A stretch of 64,000 nucleotides of DNA from Limnobacter thiooxidans (GCF_036323495.1 NZ_AP028947.1:930001-994000); one strand, 5' to 3'. Shown: positions 1-10,083, counted from the first letter of the stretch. The notes: a model not told the origin generated them from the sequence alone. A program made the numbers and translations.

Positions 1-1493
1 GTTTGGCGGTGGCTTTGGCCAACATTGACGAATTCATTGCCATTATCAAGGCGGCACCTACGCCTCCTGTGGCCAAGGCCGATTTGCTGGCCCGTGGCTG
101 GGATTCCTCCTTGGTGCGTGAAATGCTGTCGCGCACTGAACTGACTGCTTCAGGTGGTGCAAAGGCATTCCGTCCCGAAGGTTTGCCGGCACGTCTTGGT
201 TTGCAAGATGACGGTCTGTACCGTCTCAGCGAAGACCAGGCTCAGGAAATTCTCCAGATGCGCCTGCAACGCCTGACTGGCCTTGAGCAAGACAAAATCA
301 TCAATGAATACAAAGACGTCATTGACCAGATCGCGGACCTGTTGGATATCTTGTCCAAGCCTGAGCGGATCAACCAGATCATCAAAGATGAGTTGACTTC
401 AATTGGTAACGAGTTTTCAGACGAGCGCCGTTCGCAGATCGAATTCAACGCGACCGAATTGGGTACGGAAGATCTGATCACGCCTCAGGACATGGTGGTG
501 ACTCTGTCCCATTCTGGCTATATCAAGAGCCAGCCGCTGACTGAATACCGCGCACAGAAACGGGGTGGACGGGGCAAGCAGGCTGCCACCACCAAAGAAG
601 ACGACTGGATTGATTACCTGTTTGTGGCGAACACCCACGACACCATTTTGTACTTCAGCAATGCGGGGCGTGTGTACTGGCTCAAAGTGTATGAAGTGCC
701 ACAGGGTTCACGCACCTCGCGCGGCCGGCCAATCATCAACATGTTCCCCTTGGCGGAAGGCGAAAAAATCACCGCCGTGTTGCCAGTAAAAAGTTTTGAG
801 GATGAGGACAAATACGTGTTCATGGCCACCAGCCTGGGCACGGTCAAGAAATCCAAGCTGAGCGATTTCTCCCGCCCCATGAAGCGCGGCATTATCGCCG
901 TGAACCTGGATGAAGGCGATTACCTAATCGGCGCTGCCATGACCAATGGCAACAACGATGTGATGCTGTTCAGCGATTCAGGCAAAGCGGTGCGTTTTGA
1001 CGAGAACGATGTCCGAGCCATGGGTCGAAGTGCCCGCGGTGTGCGCGGCATGAATCTGGAAGACGGGCAAAGTGTCATTGCCATGCTGGTTGCTGAAAAC
1101 GAACAGCAGTCCGTGTTGACAGCCACTCAAAATGGTTACGGCAAGCGCACGCCGGTTGCGGAATACACCCGCCATGGCCGTGGAACCAAGGGCATGATCG
1201 CCATCCAGACCTCCGAGCGCAATGGCAAGGTGGTTTCTGCGGTGTTGGTGAACCCGACTGATGAAATCATGTTGATCACCACCGGCGGTGTGCTGGTGCG
1301 CACACGTGTGTCTGAAATTCGCGAAATGGGCCGCGCCACCCAGGGCGTTACCTTAATCAATGTGGATGAAGGCACCTGGCTTTCAGGCTTGCAGCGCATT
1401 GTTGAATCGGATGCTGAAGACGTGGTCGATGTCGAAGACATCGAAGCGAGTAGCGAGAGTGATTCGGGTGAAGCACCGGCCACCGAAGAATAA
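1..1493 (+). CDS. gyrA: DNA gyrase subunit A, C-terminal part (5' end outside window)
   Basis: The gene enters from the left edge, with in-frame codons from base 3 to the TAA at 1491-1493, so no start codon is visible. GyrA is the breakage-reunion subunit of gyrase, which introduces negative supercoils. The visible part covers the end of the breakage-reunion domain and its coiled coil, then the C-terminal beta-pinwheel that wraps DNA. The GyrA-box needed for wrapping is present as QKRGGRG near visible residue 185. The protein ends in an acidic tail rich in D, E and S, as in other proteobacterial GyrAs. serC follows after 27 bases. Confidence 0.96.
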   Translation, partial: LAVALANIDEFIAIIKAAPTPPVAKADLLARGWDSSLVREMLSRTELTASGGAKAFRPEGLPARLGLQDDGLYRLSEDQAQEILQMRLQRLTGLEQDKIINEYKDVIDQIADLLDILSKPERINQIIKDELTSIGNEFSDERRSQIEFNATELGTEDLITPQDMVVTLSHSGYIKSQPLTEYRAQKRGGRGKQAATTKEDDWIDYLFVANTHDTILYFSNAGRVYWLKVYEVPQGSRTSRGRPIINMFPLAEGEKITAVLPVKSFEDEDKYVFMATSLGTVKKSKLSDFSRPMKRGIIAVNLDEGDYLIGAAMTNGNNDVMLFSDSGKAVRFDENDVRAMGRSARGVRGMNLEDGQSVIAMLVAENEQQSVLTATQNGYGKRTPVAEYTRHGRGTKGMIAIQTSERNGKVVSAVLVNPTDEIMLITTGGVLVRTRVSEIREMGRATQGVTLINVDEGTWLSGLQRIVESDAEDVVDVEDIEASSESDSGEAPATEE

Positions 1494-1520
1494 ATAAACG
1501 ATTGATAGTGGTGGGCAAGC

Positions 1521-2639
1521 ATGTCTAGAGTTTGGAATTTTTCAGCAGGTCCGGCGGCCTTGCCCGAATCGGTGTTGCGCCGTGCAGCCGAAGAAATGCT
1601 GGATTGGCAAGGCAAGGGCTTGTCTGTGATGGAAATGAGCCATCGCAGCCCCGAGTACACGGCCATCTTTGAAAAAACCCGCAGTGATTTTCGCACTCTT
1701 CTGAACGTGCCTGATACGCATGACGTCTTGTTCATGCAGGGTGGTGCCGTGGGCATGAATGCCATCGTGCCCCTGAATTTGCTCAAGGGCTTCGAGCAGG
1801 CCGCCTTTGTGAACACCGGCGCCTGGTCTAAAAAAACCAGCAAGGAATTCTCGAAGTACGGTCTTTCCCGCGTGGTGCTTGACAACGCCAATGCCCAAGC
1901 TGATGCGTCTTCCGCCTGCTATGTACCTGAATGTGTGTCATTGCTGGAAAGGGTTAACGGTCAGCAAATGGCTTACCTGCACTACTGCGACAACGAAACC
2001 ATCAGCGGCGTGGAATTCACTGGGCAAATTGAAGCCTTGGCCGATCGGTTCGACTGCCCGATTGTTGCCGACATGTCGTCCAACATTCTGTCCAAGCCGT
2101 TGGATGTAGCCAGTTATGGTGTCATCTATGGCGGCGCGCAGAAAAACATTGGCCCGGCAGGTGTAACCATCGCCATCGTGGACAAGGCTCTGTTGAATCG
2201 TGCCTTGCCAATTTGCCCGTCTGCATTCACATTTGGCACTGTTGCTGAAAACGGCTCCATGTACAACACGCCACCCACTTATTCCATTTATATCGCCGGC
2301 TTGGTGTTTGAATGGCTGATGGAGCAGGGGGGTGTGGCGTGGGCGCAAGCGCAGGCTCGCATCAAGGCAGACCTGTTGTATGACACGATTGATCAAAGCA
2401 GTTTGTACAATTGCCCAGTGCGGCAACAGGACCGCTCGCGAATGAATGTGCCGTTTACACTCGCTGATGAGTCGCTGAATTCGAAATTTCTGGCCCAGGC
2501 GGCACAGCGTGGCCTCGTCCAGCTAAAAGGTCACAAGTCTGTAGGCGGGATGCGTGCTTCCATTTACAACGCCATGCCGCTGGAAGGTGTTCAAGCCCTG
2601 GCTGCATTCATGCGCGAATTTGAAAAATCGGAGGCATGA
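1521..2639 (+). CDS. serC: phosphoserine aminotransferase
   Basis: A 372-residue class V aminotransferase of usual SerC length. It converts 3-phosphohydroxypyruvate and glutamate to phosphoserine, and also acts in pyridoxal phosphate synthesis. The PLP lysine is K208 in the motif GGAQKNIGPAG, and the N-terminus WNFSAGPAALP is typical. It lies 27 bases after gyrA and overlaps the pheA start by four bases (ATGA), so it heads the translationally coupled aromatic amino-acid supra-operon known in this group. Confidence 0.96.
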   Translation: MSRVWNFSAGPAALPESVLRRAAEEMLDWQGKGLSVMEMSHRSPEYTAIFEKTRSDFRTLLNVPDTHDVLFMQGGAVGMNAIVPLNLLKGFEQAAFVNTGAWSKKTSKEFSKYGLSRVVLDNANAQADASSACYVPECVSLLERVNGQQMAYLHYCDNETISGVEFTGQIEALADRFDCPIVADMSSNILSKPLDVASYGVIYGGAQKNIGPAGVTIAIVDKALLNRALPICPSAFTFGTVAENGSMYNTPPTYSIYIAGLVFEWLMEQGGVAWAQAQARIKADLLYDTIDQSSLYNCPVRQQDRSRMNVPFTLADESLNSKFLAQAAQRGLVQLKGHKSVGGMRASIYNAMPLEGVQALAAFMREFEKSEA

Positions 2640-3730
2640 TGAGTACACCCGACATCAATGCAGAACTGCTGAAGTTCCGGGATCAGATTGACAGCATTGA
2701 CCAGCAAATGCTGGCCTTGCTGAACAAGCGCGCAAGCCTGGCCCAGTCGATTGGGCATGTCAAAGCCAAAACCGATGCACCGGTGATGCGCCCCGAACGG
2801 GAAGCTCAGGTGCTCGATAAGCTGAATGCCGCCAACACTGGCCCGCTGAACGCTCAGCACATTCACACCCTGTTCAAGGAAATCATGTCTGCCTGCCGCT
2901 CGCTTGAACGGGAAGTGCATGTGGCTTTTCTGGGCCCCTTGGGCACCTACAGTGAACAGGCTGTGTGGTCATTTTTTGGTCATTGCGTACAGGCCGAACC
3001 GGTTGAAACCATTGAAGAGGCCTTTCGCCAGTTGCAGGCCCAACAGGTTGATTTTGCAGTTGTGCCCGTGGAGAATTCTGCTGAAGGCTCTGTTGCACGA
3101 ACGCTGGATGCACTTGTGGAATCCACTGCCCTGGTCTGTGGTGAGGTGCAGCTGCCGATTCACCATCAACTGCTGTGCCAAACGGGCACGCTTGAGGGCA
3201 TACAGAAAATTTGTGCACACCCCCAAGCCTTGGCGCAATGTCGAAATTGGCTCGCCCAGTATGCGCCCAACATTCAGCAGGAAACTGTGGCCAGCAATGG
3301 TGTGGCGGCCAAAATGGCCAGTGAAGACAACTCCGTGGGAGCGATCGCAGGGCAGGCTGCCCGCGAGCATTATGGCTTGAAAGCCTTCCAGGAACACATT
3401 CAGGACGACGCCCACAACACCACGCGTTTTCTGGTGTTGGGCAATCAGGTCACCGGGCCTTCCGGGCAAGACAAAACCAGCCTCGTCGCGTCGGTACCCA
3501 ATCAGCCCGGTGCCGTTTACAAGATGCTGGAGCCTTTCAATGCCGAGAATGTGTCCATGACTCGACTTGAATCGCGCCCCGCCCGCAACGGCCGCTGGGA
3601 ATACTATTTTTTCATTGACTTGCAAGGTCACCAAAGTGAGCCGGCTGTGACCAAGGCTTTGGACCAACTGAAAAAGAATGCTTCCTTTTTGAAAGTACTG
3701 GGTTCTTACCCAGCCGCACAACGCAACTGA
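2636..3730 (+). CDS. pheA: bifunctional chorismate mutase / prephenate dehydratase (P-protein)
   Basis: A 364-residue protein with three parts: an AroQ-type chorismate mutase domain (about residues 5-90), a prephenate dehydratase domain (about 95-275) with the conserved TTRFLVLG, and a C-terminal ACT domain with ESRP that senses phenylalanine. It carries out the first two steps from chorismate to phenylpyruvate. The ATG at 2636 overlaps the serC stop; a second ATG at 2639 is an equally possible start. hisC follows after 11 bases. Feedback inhibition through the ACT domain is inferred from the family. Confidence 0.95.
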   Translation: MMSTPDINAELLKFRDQIDSIDQQMLALLNKRASLAQSIGHVKAKTDAPVMRPEREAQVLDKLNAANTGPLNAQHIHTLFKEIMSACRSLEREVHVAFLGPLGTYSEQAVWSFFGHCVQAEPVETIEEAFRQLQAQQVDFAVVPVENSAEGSVARTLDALVESTALVCGEVQLPIHHQLLCQTGTLEGIQKICAHPQALAQCRNWLAQYAPNIQQETVASNGVAAKMASEDNSVGAIAGQAAREHYGLKAFQEHIQDDAHNTTRFLVLGNQVTGPSGQDKTSLVASVPNQPGAVYKMLEPFNAENVSMTRLESRPARNGRWEYYFFIDLQGHQSEPAVTKALDQLKKNASFLKVLGSYPAAQRN

Positions 3731-3741
3731 CCAGCAGCACC

Positions 3742-4869
3742 ATGCAGAAACTGACCGATCAAGCTCCAGAGTTCATTCGCGCCATTGCCCCCTACAAGGC
3801 GGGCAAGCCCGTTTCCGATGTGGTTCGTGAACTGGGTCTCGACCCCAACACGGTGGTCAAACTGGCGTCCAATGAAAACCCCCTCGGGCTGGGCGAAAAA
3901 GCCAAGGCCGCCATTGCGCAGGCCGCCGCAGACTTGGGACGTTACCCCGATGCCAACGGCTTTTCGTTGAAGGCCAAGCTGGCCAATCGCCATGGGGTTG
4001 GGTCGGATCAAATTACTTTGGGCAATGGTTCCAACGACGTGCTGGAACTGGCGGCCAAGGCCTTTTTGACACAGGGTAGAAACGCGGTGTTTTCGCAGTA
4101 TGCGTTCGCGGTGTACCCCTTGGCCACCCAAGGTTGCGGTGCACAGTCCAAGGTTGTGCCGGCTGTGTGTTACACCCATGACCTGGATGGTTTTTTGAAA
4201 ACCATTGATGCCAATACCCGGGTTGTGTTTATCGCCAACCCCAACAACCCCACGGGCACCTTTTTGCCCCAGGACAAGCTGTTGGCCTTTTTGAAACAGG
4301 TGCCGAAGCAGGTGCTCGTGGTACTTGATGAGGCGTACAACGAATTCCTGCAACCGCAGGATCAATACGACTCGACGCAATGGGTTGGCCAGTTCCCCAA
4401 CCTGCTGGTGTCGCGCAGCTTCTCCAAAGCCTATGGTTTGGCGGGTCTGCGTGTGGGGTATGCGGTATCCAGTGTGGAAGTCGCTGACCTGATGAACCGG
4501 GTTCGCCAGCCTTTCAACGTGAATTCACTGGCCCTGGCCGCAGCCGAAGCCGCTGTAGACGACCACGAGTTTTTAAAGCAAACCTACGATGTGAACCTAC
4601 ATGGGCTTGAGCAAATTCAAGCGGGGCTGAAAGCACTGAATCTGGAATACGTGCCTTCATACGGCAACTTCGTGTTGTTCAAGGCAGGGGCTGGCGCCGA
4701 TGCTGGCATGAAAGTGTTCGATGCCCTTCAGCGCCTCGGCGTGATCGTTCGCCCCGTGAATGGCTATGGCCTGCCCGAGTGGTTGCGCGTGTCCATTGGT
4801 CTTCCCCACGAGAACGACGCATTCCTGAAGGCATTGCCAATCGCCTTGGCGACTTTGCAGGCGTCGTGA
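3742..4869 (+). CDS. hisC: histidinol-phosphate / aromatic aminotransferase
   Basis: A 375-residue class I/II aminotransferase. The HisC family shows in the N-terminal SNENPLG, in NPNNPTGTF, and in the PLP lysine K229 within SRSFSKAYGLAG. Lying between pheA and tyrA, this copy probably also transaminates phenylpyruvate or prephenate. The gene order suggests that role but the sequence does not prove it. Its stop overlaps the tyrA start (TGATG), so translation is coupled. Confidence 0.92.
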   Translation: MQKLTDQAPEFIRAIAPYKAGKPVSDVVRELGLDPNTVVKLASNENPLGLGEKAKAAIAQAAADLGRYPDANGFSLKAKLANRHGVGSDQITLGNGSNDVLELAAKAFLTQGRNAVFSQYAFAVYPLATQGCGAQSKVVPAVCYTHDLDGFLKTIDANTRVVFIANPNNPTGTFLPQDKLLAFLKQVPKQVLVVLDEAYNEFLQPQDQYDSTQWVGQFPNLLVSRSFSKAYGLAGLRVGYAVSSVEVADLMNRVRQPFNVNSLALAAAEAAVDDHEFLKQTYDVNLHGLEQIQAGLKALNLEYVPSYGNFVLFKAGAGADAGMKVFDALQRLGVIVRPVNGYGLPEWLRVSIGLPHENDAFLKALPIALATLQAS

Positions 4870-5756
4870 TGGGAAAAGCCTTGATCTTCAACCGCATGCT
4901 CGCGATTGGCGTGGGCTTGATCGGTGGATCGATTTGCCTGGCGGCCAAGAAGAAAGGCCTGGTTTCACATGTATTGGGCTATTCCAGAAAACTGGAAACA
5001 GCCCACGAAGCCTTGAAGCTGGGTATTGTTGACGAGTGCATAGCGGGTCCCGGTGACGCCAACCTGCGCAATGTGGATGCCGTGGTGTTGTCCATTCCAG
5101 TGCGCCAATACAAGCAGGTATTGACGCAGTTCCTGCCCGTATTGCCACCCAATTGCCTGATTTTCGATGCCGGCAGTACCAAGTCTGATGTGGCGGTGAT
5201 GCTCAACGAACTTGAGCCGCAGTTTCCCGGTTTGAAGTCCCGTTTTGTTCTCGCTCATCCAATCGCGGGTGGTGAGTCGCATGGCCCTTCTGCCGCTGTG
5301 GCCAATCTGTTTGAGGGTCGCAACTGCGTGCTGTGCCCGCTTGAGCAAACCAGTGTTGTGGGGCTGAAGAAGGTTGAGGCTTTCTGGACTGGCATTGGTG
5401 CGAAACTGAGCACCATGAATGCGATGGACCACGATGAAATGTTTGGCGCAGTCAGCCATTTGCCGCACTTGCTGGCTTTCAGCTACGTGGCCAGCGTGCT
5501 GGCTCACCCCAAGGGTGCCGATTTCATGAAAGAGGGTGGTGCCGGTTACCGTGATTTCACGCGGATTGCTGCCAGTTCGCCGGAAATGTGGGCTGATATT
5601 TTTCAGAACAACAGCGCTGCTCTGCTGAATATGCTGGGCGCTTTTGAGGCCAACATCGCAAGTTTGCGCCAAGCGATAGAAAGCGACGATCGCCCCGCAC
5701 TTGAGCGAATTCTCGGCCAGGCGGCCGACTATCGCAGCCAGTGGAAACAGAACTGA
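4869..5756 (+). CDS. tyrA: prephenate dehydrogenase (TyrA family)
   Basis: A 295-residue NAD(P)-dependent enzyme that converts prephenate (or arogenate) towards tyrosine. An N-terminal Rossmann fold carries GVGLIGGS near residues 14-21, followed by the helical dimerisation domain with HPIAGGESHG and SHLPHLLAF. I chose the ATG at 4869 because it overlaps the hisC stop as TGATG and places the glycine motif at the normal distance. An in-frame extension to 4779 lies wholly inside hisC. There is no fused mutase domain; that activity is in PheA. Confidence 0.94.
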   Translation: MGKALIFNRMLAIGVGLIGGSICLAAKKKGLVSHVLGYSRKLETAHEALKLGIVDECIAGPGDANLRNVDAVVLSIPVRQYKQVLTQFLPVLPPNCLIFDAGSTKSDVAVMLNELEPQFPGLKSRFVLAHPIAGGESHGPSAAVANLFEGRNCVLCPLEQTSVVGLKKVEAFWTGIGAKLSTMNAMDHDEMFGAVSHLPHLLAFSYVASVLAHPKGADFMKEGGAGYRDFTRIAASSPEMWADIFQNNSAALLNMLGAFEANIASLRQAIESDDRPALERILGQAADYRSQWKQN

Positions 5757-5760
5757 TTTT

Positions 5761-5802
5761 GCCTGCCATTTTGTCGGCATTCCTTGTTTGCATCAGGCAG
5801 GC
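5761..5802 (+). other. hairpin between tyrA and aroA
   Basis: GCCTGCC (5761-5767) and GGCAGGC (5796-5802) form a perfect 7-bp stem around a 28-base loop, followed by AT-rich DNA. It has no T-run good enough for a clear terminator. It could weakly attenuate between tyrA and aroA or be part of the aroA leader. Confidence 0.35.
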
Positions 5803-5836
5803 TATTTATTTACGGATATAGAGCGGATACCTTGCC

Positions 5837-7180
5837 ATGTCAGATTTGAATTTAATTGAGTTTCACGCCAGCAGCACACCGGCTTTGTCGGGCTCAGCCC
5901 GTGTGCCTGGCGACAAGTCAATCTCCCACCGGTCCATCATGATGGGTTCCATTGCCGAAGGCACCACGGAAGTGGAAGGCTTTCTGGAAGGCGAAGATGC
6001 CTTGGCCACCATGAATGCGTTTCGCGCCTTGGGTGTGAACATTGAGGGACCAGACAACGGCAAGGTCAAGGTGCACGGCGTGGGCATGCATGGCTTGAAA
6101 GCGCCGCGTCAGGTGCTAGATTGTGGCAACTCTGGCACATCCATGCGCCTGATGTCAGGCTTGCTGGCCGGTCAGGATTTCGATTGCATGCTCACCGGTG
6201 ATTCAAGCCTGGGCAAACGCCCCATGAAGCGCGTGATTGACCCCCTGCTGTTGATGGGTGCTCGAATTGAATCGCAGGAAGGGGGGCGTCCACCCTTGCA
6301 CATTCACGGCCGTACCAGCTTGAAAGCCATAGATTACGTATTGCCAATGGCGTCGGCCCAAGTGAAGTCGTGTGTGTTGCTGGCCGGTTTGTATGCCGAA
6401 GGCACCACCACCGTGACCGAACCCGCCGTTACTCGCGACCACACCGAGCGCATGCTGCGTGGTTTTGGTGTTGAGGTAGTCACTGACGGGGCCACAGCCA
6501 GTGTAAAGGGCGGGCAAAGTTTGAAAGCCACGAAAATCGATGTGCCTTCTGACATTTCCTCGGCCGCATTCTTCATGGTCGCGGCATCCATTGCACCGGA
6601 TGCGGACATCACGCTCAAGCACGTGGGCCTGAACCCGACGCGCACTGGCGTGATCGACATCCTGAAGCTCATGGGGGCCAACATTGAATTGAGTAACCAT
6701 GCAGAAGTGGGTGGTGAACCCGTTGCCGATGTGCGTGTACGAAGCGCGGCCTTGAAGGGCATTGAAATTCCTGAAAGCCTGGTGCCTTTGGCCATTGACG
6801 AGTTTCCCGTGTTGTTTGTGGCCGCTGCCAATGCCACTGGGCGCACGGTACTCACCGGTGCCGAAGAGTTGCGCGTGAAAGAATCTGACCGTATCGCAGT
6901 GATGGCACACGGTTTGCAAAAATGCGGCATTGATGCCGAACCCACAGAAGACGGCATGATCATTCAAGGCTTGGGCCAGGTCGACGGCCTGCGTTACAAG
7001 GCCACCAGCATCGAGTCGCAGGGCGATCACCGAATTGCCATGTCATTCAGCGTGGCAGCAATTCGGGCAGAAGGCACCATGGTTATTCACGGTGCCCAAA
7101 CAGTCGACACCTCTTTTCCCGGTTTTGTGGCATTGGCCAATTCGCTGGGCATGAAGGTTCAATCCGTTCGAAAAGGTTGA
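5837..7180 (+). CDS. aroA: 3-phosphoshikimate 1-carboxyvinyltransferase (EPSP synthase)
   Basis: A 447-residue EPSP synthase that joins phosphoenolpyruvate to shikimate 3-phosphate, the sixth shikimate-pathway step. Diagnostic motifs are DKSISHRSIM near the N-terminus, LDCGNSGTSMRLM around residue 95, and ESQGDHRIAMSF near the C-terminus. It is preceded by an 80-base gap, the longest so far in the cluster, so internal transcription could begin here. cmk follows after three bases, which implies co-transcription. Confidence 0.96.
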   Translation: MSDLNLIEFHASSTPALSGSARVPGDKSISHRSIMMGSIAEGTTEVEGFLEGEDALATMNAFRALGVNIEGPDNGKVKVHGVGMHGLKAPRQVLDCGNSGTSMRLMSGLLAGQDFDCMLTGDSSLGKRPMKRVIDPLLLMGARIESQEGGRPPLHIHGRTSLKAIDYVLPMASAQVKSCVLLAGLYAEGTTTVTEPAVTRDHTERMLRGFGVEVVTDGATASVKGGQSLKATKIDVPSDISSAAFFMVAASIAPDADITLKHVGLNPTRTGVIDILKLMGANIELSNHAEVGGEPVADVRVRSAALKGIEIPESLVPLAIDEFPVLFVAAANATGRTVLTGAEELRVKESDRIAVMAHGLQKCGIDAEPTEDGMIIQGLGQVDGLRYKATSIESQGDHRIAMSFSVAAIRAEGTMVIHGAQTVDTSFPGFVALANSLGMKVQSVRKG

Positions 7181-7183
7181 ACA

Positions 7184-7873
7184 ATGGGCTCTTCCTCCCC
7201 CGATTTGCTGAACAAACCCGTCATCGCGATAGACGGCCCAACTGCCTCCGGCAAAGGCACTGTAGCCGCCTTGGTCGCTGACAAGCTGGGCTATCACTAC
7301 CTGGACAGCGGTGCGATATACCGGGTCTTGGCGGTGGCGGTGGCGCAGCAGGCGCTTGATCCTGATACGCCGGCAAACCTGGCAACCATCATTCCCATGG
7401 CTGCCAGCCTGCCCGTGCAGTTTCAGGGTGAGCAAGTGTTGTTGAATGGTCTGGATGTGTCCGATGCCATACGAACCGAACAAGCCGGGGTCATGGCCTC
7501 TCGCCTTGCAGTGGTGCCAGAAATAAGGGCCGGCTTGCTTCAACGCCAGCGTGATTTCCATCAAAGCCCTGGCCTTGTGGCCGATGGGCGCGACATGGGT
7601 TCTGTGGTATTTCCCGATGCAGTGTTGAAAGTATTTCTGACAGCCAGCGCCCAGGTGCGCGCTGAACGGCGGGTACGTCAGATTGAAAACCGTGGTCAGC
7701 AAGCTGATTTTCAGGCCATTTTCAATGACCTGATGGCTCGCGACAAACGTGATTCCGAGCGTGCTGTCGCACCGCTCAAACCTTGCGACGATGCACTGGT
7801 TCTGGATTGTTCCAGCATGCCGATTGATCAAGTGGTTGCTACCATCCTGAATTGGGCACGAGAACGCATTTAA
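7184..7873 (+). CDS. cmk: cytidylate kinase
   Basis: A 229-residue CMP/dCMP kinase. It has the P-loop GPTASGKGT (residues 18-26), LDSGAIYR in the nucleotide-binding region, and DGRDMGSVVFPDA. It supplies CDP and dCDP. It lies three bases after aroA and upstream of rpsA, the cmk-rpsA order also found in gammaproteobacteria. A promoter candidate for rpsA overlaps its immediate 3' flank. Confidence 0.95.
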   Translation: MGSSSPDLLNKPVIAIDGPTASGKGTVAALVADKLGYHYLDSGAIYRVLAVAVAQQALDPDTPANLATIIPMAASLPVQFQGEQVLLNGLDVSDAIRTEQAGVMASRLAVVPEIRAGLLQRQRDFHQSPGLVADGRDMGSVVFPDAVLKVFLTASAQVRAERRVRQIENRGQQADFQAIFNDLMARDKRDSERAVAPLKPCDDALVLDCSSMPIDQVVATILNWARERI

Positions 7874-7877
7874 ACGC

Positions 7878-7906
7878 TTGATCAGCAAAGACTTTCTTGT
7901 TACACT
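7878..7906 (+). promoter_or_regulatory. candidate sigma-70 promoter for rpsA
   Basis: TTGATC (7878-7883) and TACACT (7901-7906) are separated by exactly 17 bases, just after the cmk stop. Transcription from here would give rpsA a leader of roughly 115 bases. Confidence 0.55.
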
Positions 7907-8026
7907 CACACCCCTGATTTGATCGGGCTTCACCCTATCAAGTTATATGCCGTGTTTTTCAATCCCGAGAAGCACGTTTTTGAACTCCGCCTTGCTTCCC
8001 GCAGTGGCGTGTTAAATCTCAAATTT

Positions 8027-9730
8027 ATGACCACAACTGAAATTACCCAAGCCCCAGATAGCTTTGCAGCTATGTTTGAAGAAAGCCTGAATCGCAAAGA
8101 AATGCGCGCAGGTGAAGTGATCACAGCCGAAGTTGTTCGTGTTGATTACAACTACGTTGTTGTGAATGCCGGGCTGAAATCTGAAAGCTACATCCCCCTC
8201 GAAGAATTCAAAGACGACCACGGCAACATCGAAGTCAACGACGGTGACTTCATTTCCGTGGCCATCGAAGCCCTGGAAAACGGCTACGGCGAAACACTGC
8301 TGTCACGCGACAAGGCCAAGCGTCTGTCCGCATGGCTGAGCCTGGAACAAGCTCTGGAATCAGGCGAACTGGTTACAGGTACCATCACCGGCAAGGTGAA
8401 GGGTGGCTTGACAGTCATGGTCAACAGCATCCGCGCTTTCCTGCCAGGTTCACTGGTAGATGTGCGCCCTGTGAAAGACACCACACCGTTCGAAGGCAAA
8501 ACCCTCGAATTCAAGGTGATCAAGCTGGATCGCAAGCGCAACAACGTTGTGTTGTCACGTCGTGCAGTGGTTGAGGCCACCATGGGTGAAGAGCGTGAAA
8601 AGCTCCTGTCCAACCTGCAGGAAGGTTCTGTGGTCAAGGGCATCGTCAAGAACATCACCGACTACGGCGCGTTCGTGGACTTGGGTGGTATCGACGGCTT
8701 GTTGCACATCACAGACCTGGCATGGCGTCGTGTACGTCACCCGTCAGAAGTGCTGACAGTTGGCGAAGAGATCGAAGCAAAAGTATTGAAGTTCGACCAG
8801 GAAAAGAACCGCGTGTCCTTGGGCGTGAAGCAGCTTGGCGAAGACCCATGGGTCGGTTTGTCACGTCGCTACCCAGCAGACACCCGTCTGTTCGGAAAAG
8901 TAACGAACATCACCGACTACGGCGCGTTTGTTGAAGTCGAGCAGGGCATTGAAGGCCTGGTACACGTTTCAGAAATGGACTGGACCAACAAGAACGTAGA
9001 TCCAAAGAAAGTTGTTACTTTGGGCGACGAAGTTGAAGTCATGGTTCTGGAAATCGACGAAGACCGTCGTCGTATCAGCCTGGGCATGAAGCAATGTGCA
9101 GCCAACCCTTGGGAAGAGTTCTCTACAAGCTTCAAGAAAGGCGACAAAGTATCTGGCGCAATCAAGTCAATCACTGACTTCGGCGTATTCATCGGCTTGC
9201 CTGGTGGAATCGACGGCCTGGTACACCTGTCTGACCTGTCCTGGAACGAAACCGGTGAAGAGGCCGTACGCCGCTTCAAGAAAGGTGACGAAGTTGAAGC
9301 CCTGGTATTGGCCATCGACACAGAGCGCGAGCGCATCAGCTTGGGTATCAAGCAGTTGTCTGGCGACCCCTTCACTGTATTTGCCTCATCAAATGACCGC
9401 GGCAGCATGGTGAACGGTACTGTGAAATCAGTGGATGCCAAGGGTGTAGTAGTTGACCTGGGCGACGACATCGAAGGTTACCTGCGCGCATCAGAAATCT
9501 CCAACGACCGCGTTGAAGATGCACGCAATGCCTACAAAGAAGGCGATGCTGTAACTGCCATGGTGATCAACGTGGACCGCAAGGCCCGTTCAATCGCTTT
9601 GTCCATCAAGGCCAAAGACCAGGTAGACACAGACGAAGCCATGAAGAAAATTGCTGAAGAAAGCGCAGGTTCTGCTGGTACAACCAGCCTGGGCGCGCTG
9701 TTGAAGGCAAAGCTGGGTAACAACCAGTAA
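8027..9730 (+). CDS. rpsA: 30S ribosomal protein S1
   Basis: A 567-residue protein with six tandem S1 (OB-fold) RNA-binding domains; repeated ITDYGAF/ITDFGVF and GL(V/L)H(V/I/L)S-like motifs mark them. S1 brings mRNA to the 30S subunit. I chose the ATG at 8027 because MTTTEITQ then FAAMFEESL matches the family N-terminus. The frame stays open upstream to 7919, but that part does not resemble S1. The bases before the ATG are A/T-rich with no clear Shine-Dalgarno sequence, as reported for rpsA of other proteobacteria. A strong terminator follows. Confidence 0.97.
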   Translation: MTTTEITQAPDSFAAMFEESLNRKEMRAGEVITAEVVRVDYNYVVVNAGLKSESYIPLEEFKDDHGNIEVNDGDFISVAIEALENGYGETLLSRDKAKRLSAWLSLEQALESGELVTGTITGKVKGGLTVMVNSIRAFLPGSLVDVRPVKDTTPFEGKTLEFKVIKLDRKRNNVVLSRRAVVEATMGEEREKLLSNLQEGSVVKGIVKNITDYGAFVDLGGIDGLLHITDLAWRRVRHPSEVLTVGEEIEAKVLKFDQEKNRVSLGVKQLGEDPWVGLSRRYPADTRLFGKVTNITDYGAFVEVEQGIEGLVHVSEMDWTNKNVDPKKVVTLGDEVEVMVLEIDEDRRRISLGMKQCAANPWEEFSTSFKKGDKVSGAIKSITDFGVFIGLPGGIDGLVHLSDLSWNETGEEAVRRFKKGDEVEALVLAIDTERERISLGIKQLSGDPFTVFASSNDRGSMVNGTVKSVDAKGVVVDLGDDIEGYLRASEISNDRVEDARNAYKEGDAVTAMVINVDRKARSIALSIKAKDQVDTDEAMKKIAEESAGSAGTTSLGALLKAKLGNNQ

Positions 9731-9746
9731 TCAGTCTGAAGAAGTG

Positions 9747-9774
9747 GCGCTTCCCATTCGGGAAGCGCTTTTTT
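9747..9774 (+). terminator. Rho-independent terminator after rpsA
   Basis: A perfect 9-bp stem GCGCTTCCC/GGGAAGCGC with loop ATTC is followed by TTTTTT. It sits between rpsA and ihfB, 13 bases before the ihfB start, so ihfB expression needs read-through or a separate promoter. Confidence 0.93.
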
Positions 9775-9786
9775 ATTTTAAGAACA

Positions 9787-10083
9787 ATGACAAAATCAGA
9801 ACTCATCAACCAGCTGGTCAAGCGGTTTCCCAAGTTGCCTGTGCGCGACACCGACTTCGCTGTTAAAAGCATTCTCGACACCATGACCCAAGCTTTGGCG
9901 GATGGTCAGCGTATCGAAATTCGTGGGTTTGGCAGTTTTTCCTTGACCCGTCGTCCTCAACGAGTGGGCCGCAATCCAAAGTCTGGTGAGCAGGTCGTCG
10001 TGCCCGAAAAGCGTGTTCCTCACTTTAAGCCCGGCAAAGAGCTGCGTGAGCGAGTTGATTTATACTCCAAGAAAGAGAATTGA
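9787..10083 (+). CDS. ihfB: integration host factor subunit beta
   Basis: A 98-residue DNA-bending protein of the HU/IHF family that pairs with IHF-alpha. The family pattern is complete: the helical N-terminus [10 protein letters not shown], the IRGFGSFSL core, and GRNPKSGE on the DNA-intercalating arm with its proline. Its place after rpsA is conserved in proteobacteria. A consensus IHF site occurs elsewhere in this window (59167-59179). Confidence 0.95.
   Translation: MTKSELINQLVKRFPKLPVRDTDFAVKSILDTMTQALADGQRIEIRGFGSFSLTRRPQRVGRNPKSGEQVVVPEKRVPHFKPGKELRERVDLYSKKEN

Noticed and set aside
7919..8026. In-frame extension of S1 upstream of 8027
   Set aside because: The extra residues do not resemble the S1 N-terminus and the region is the leader of the rpsA transcript.
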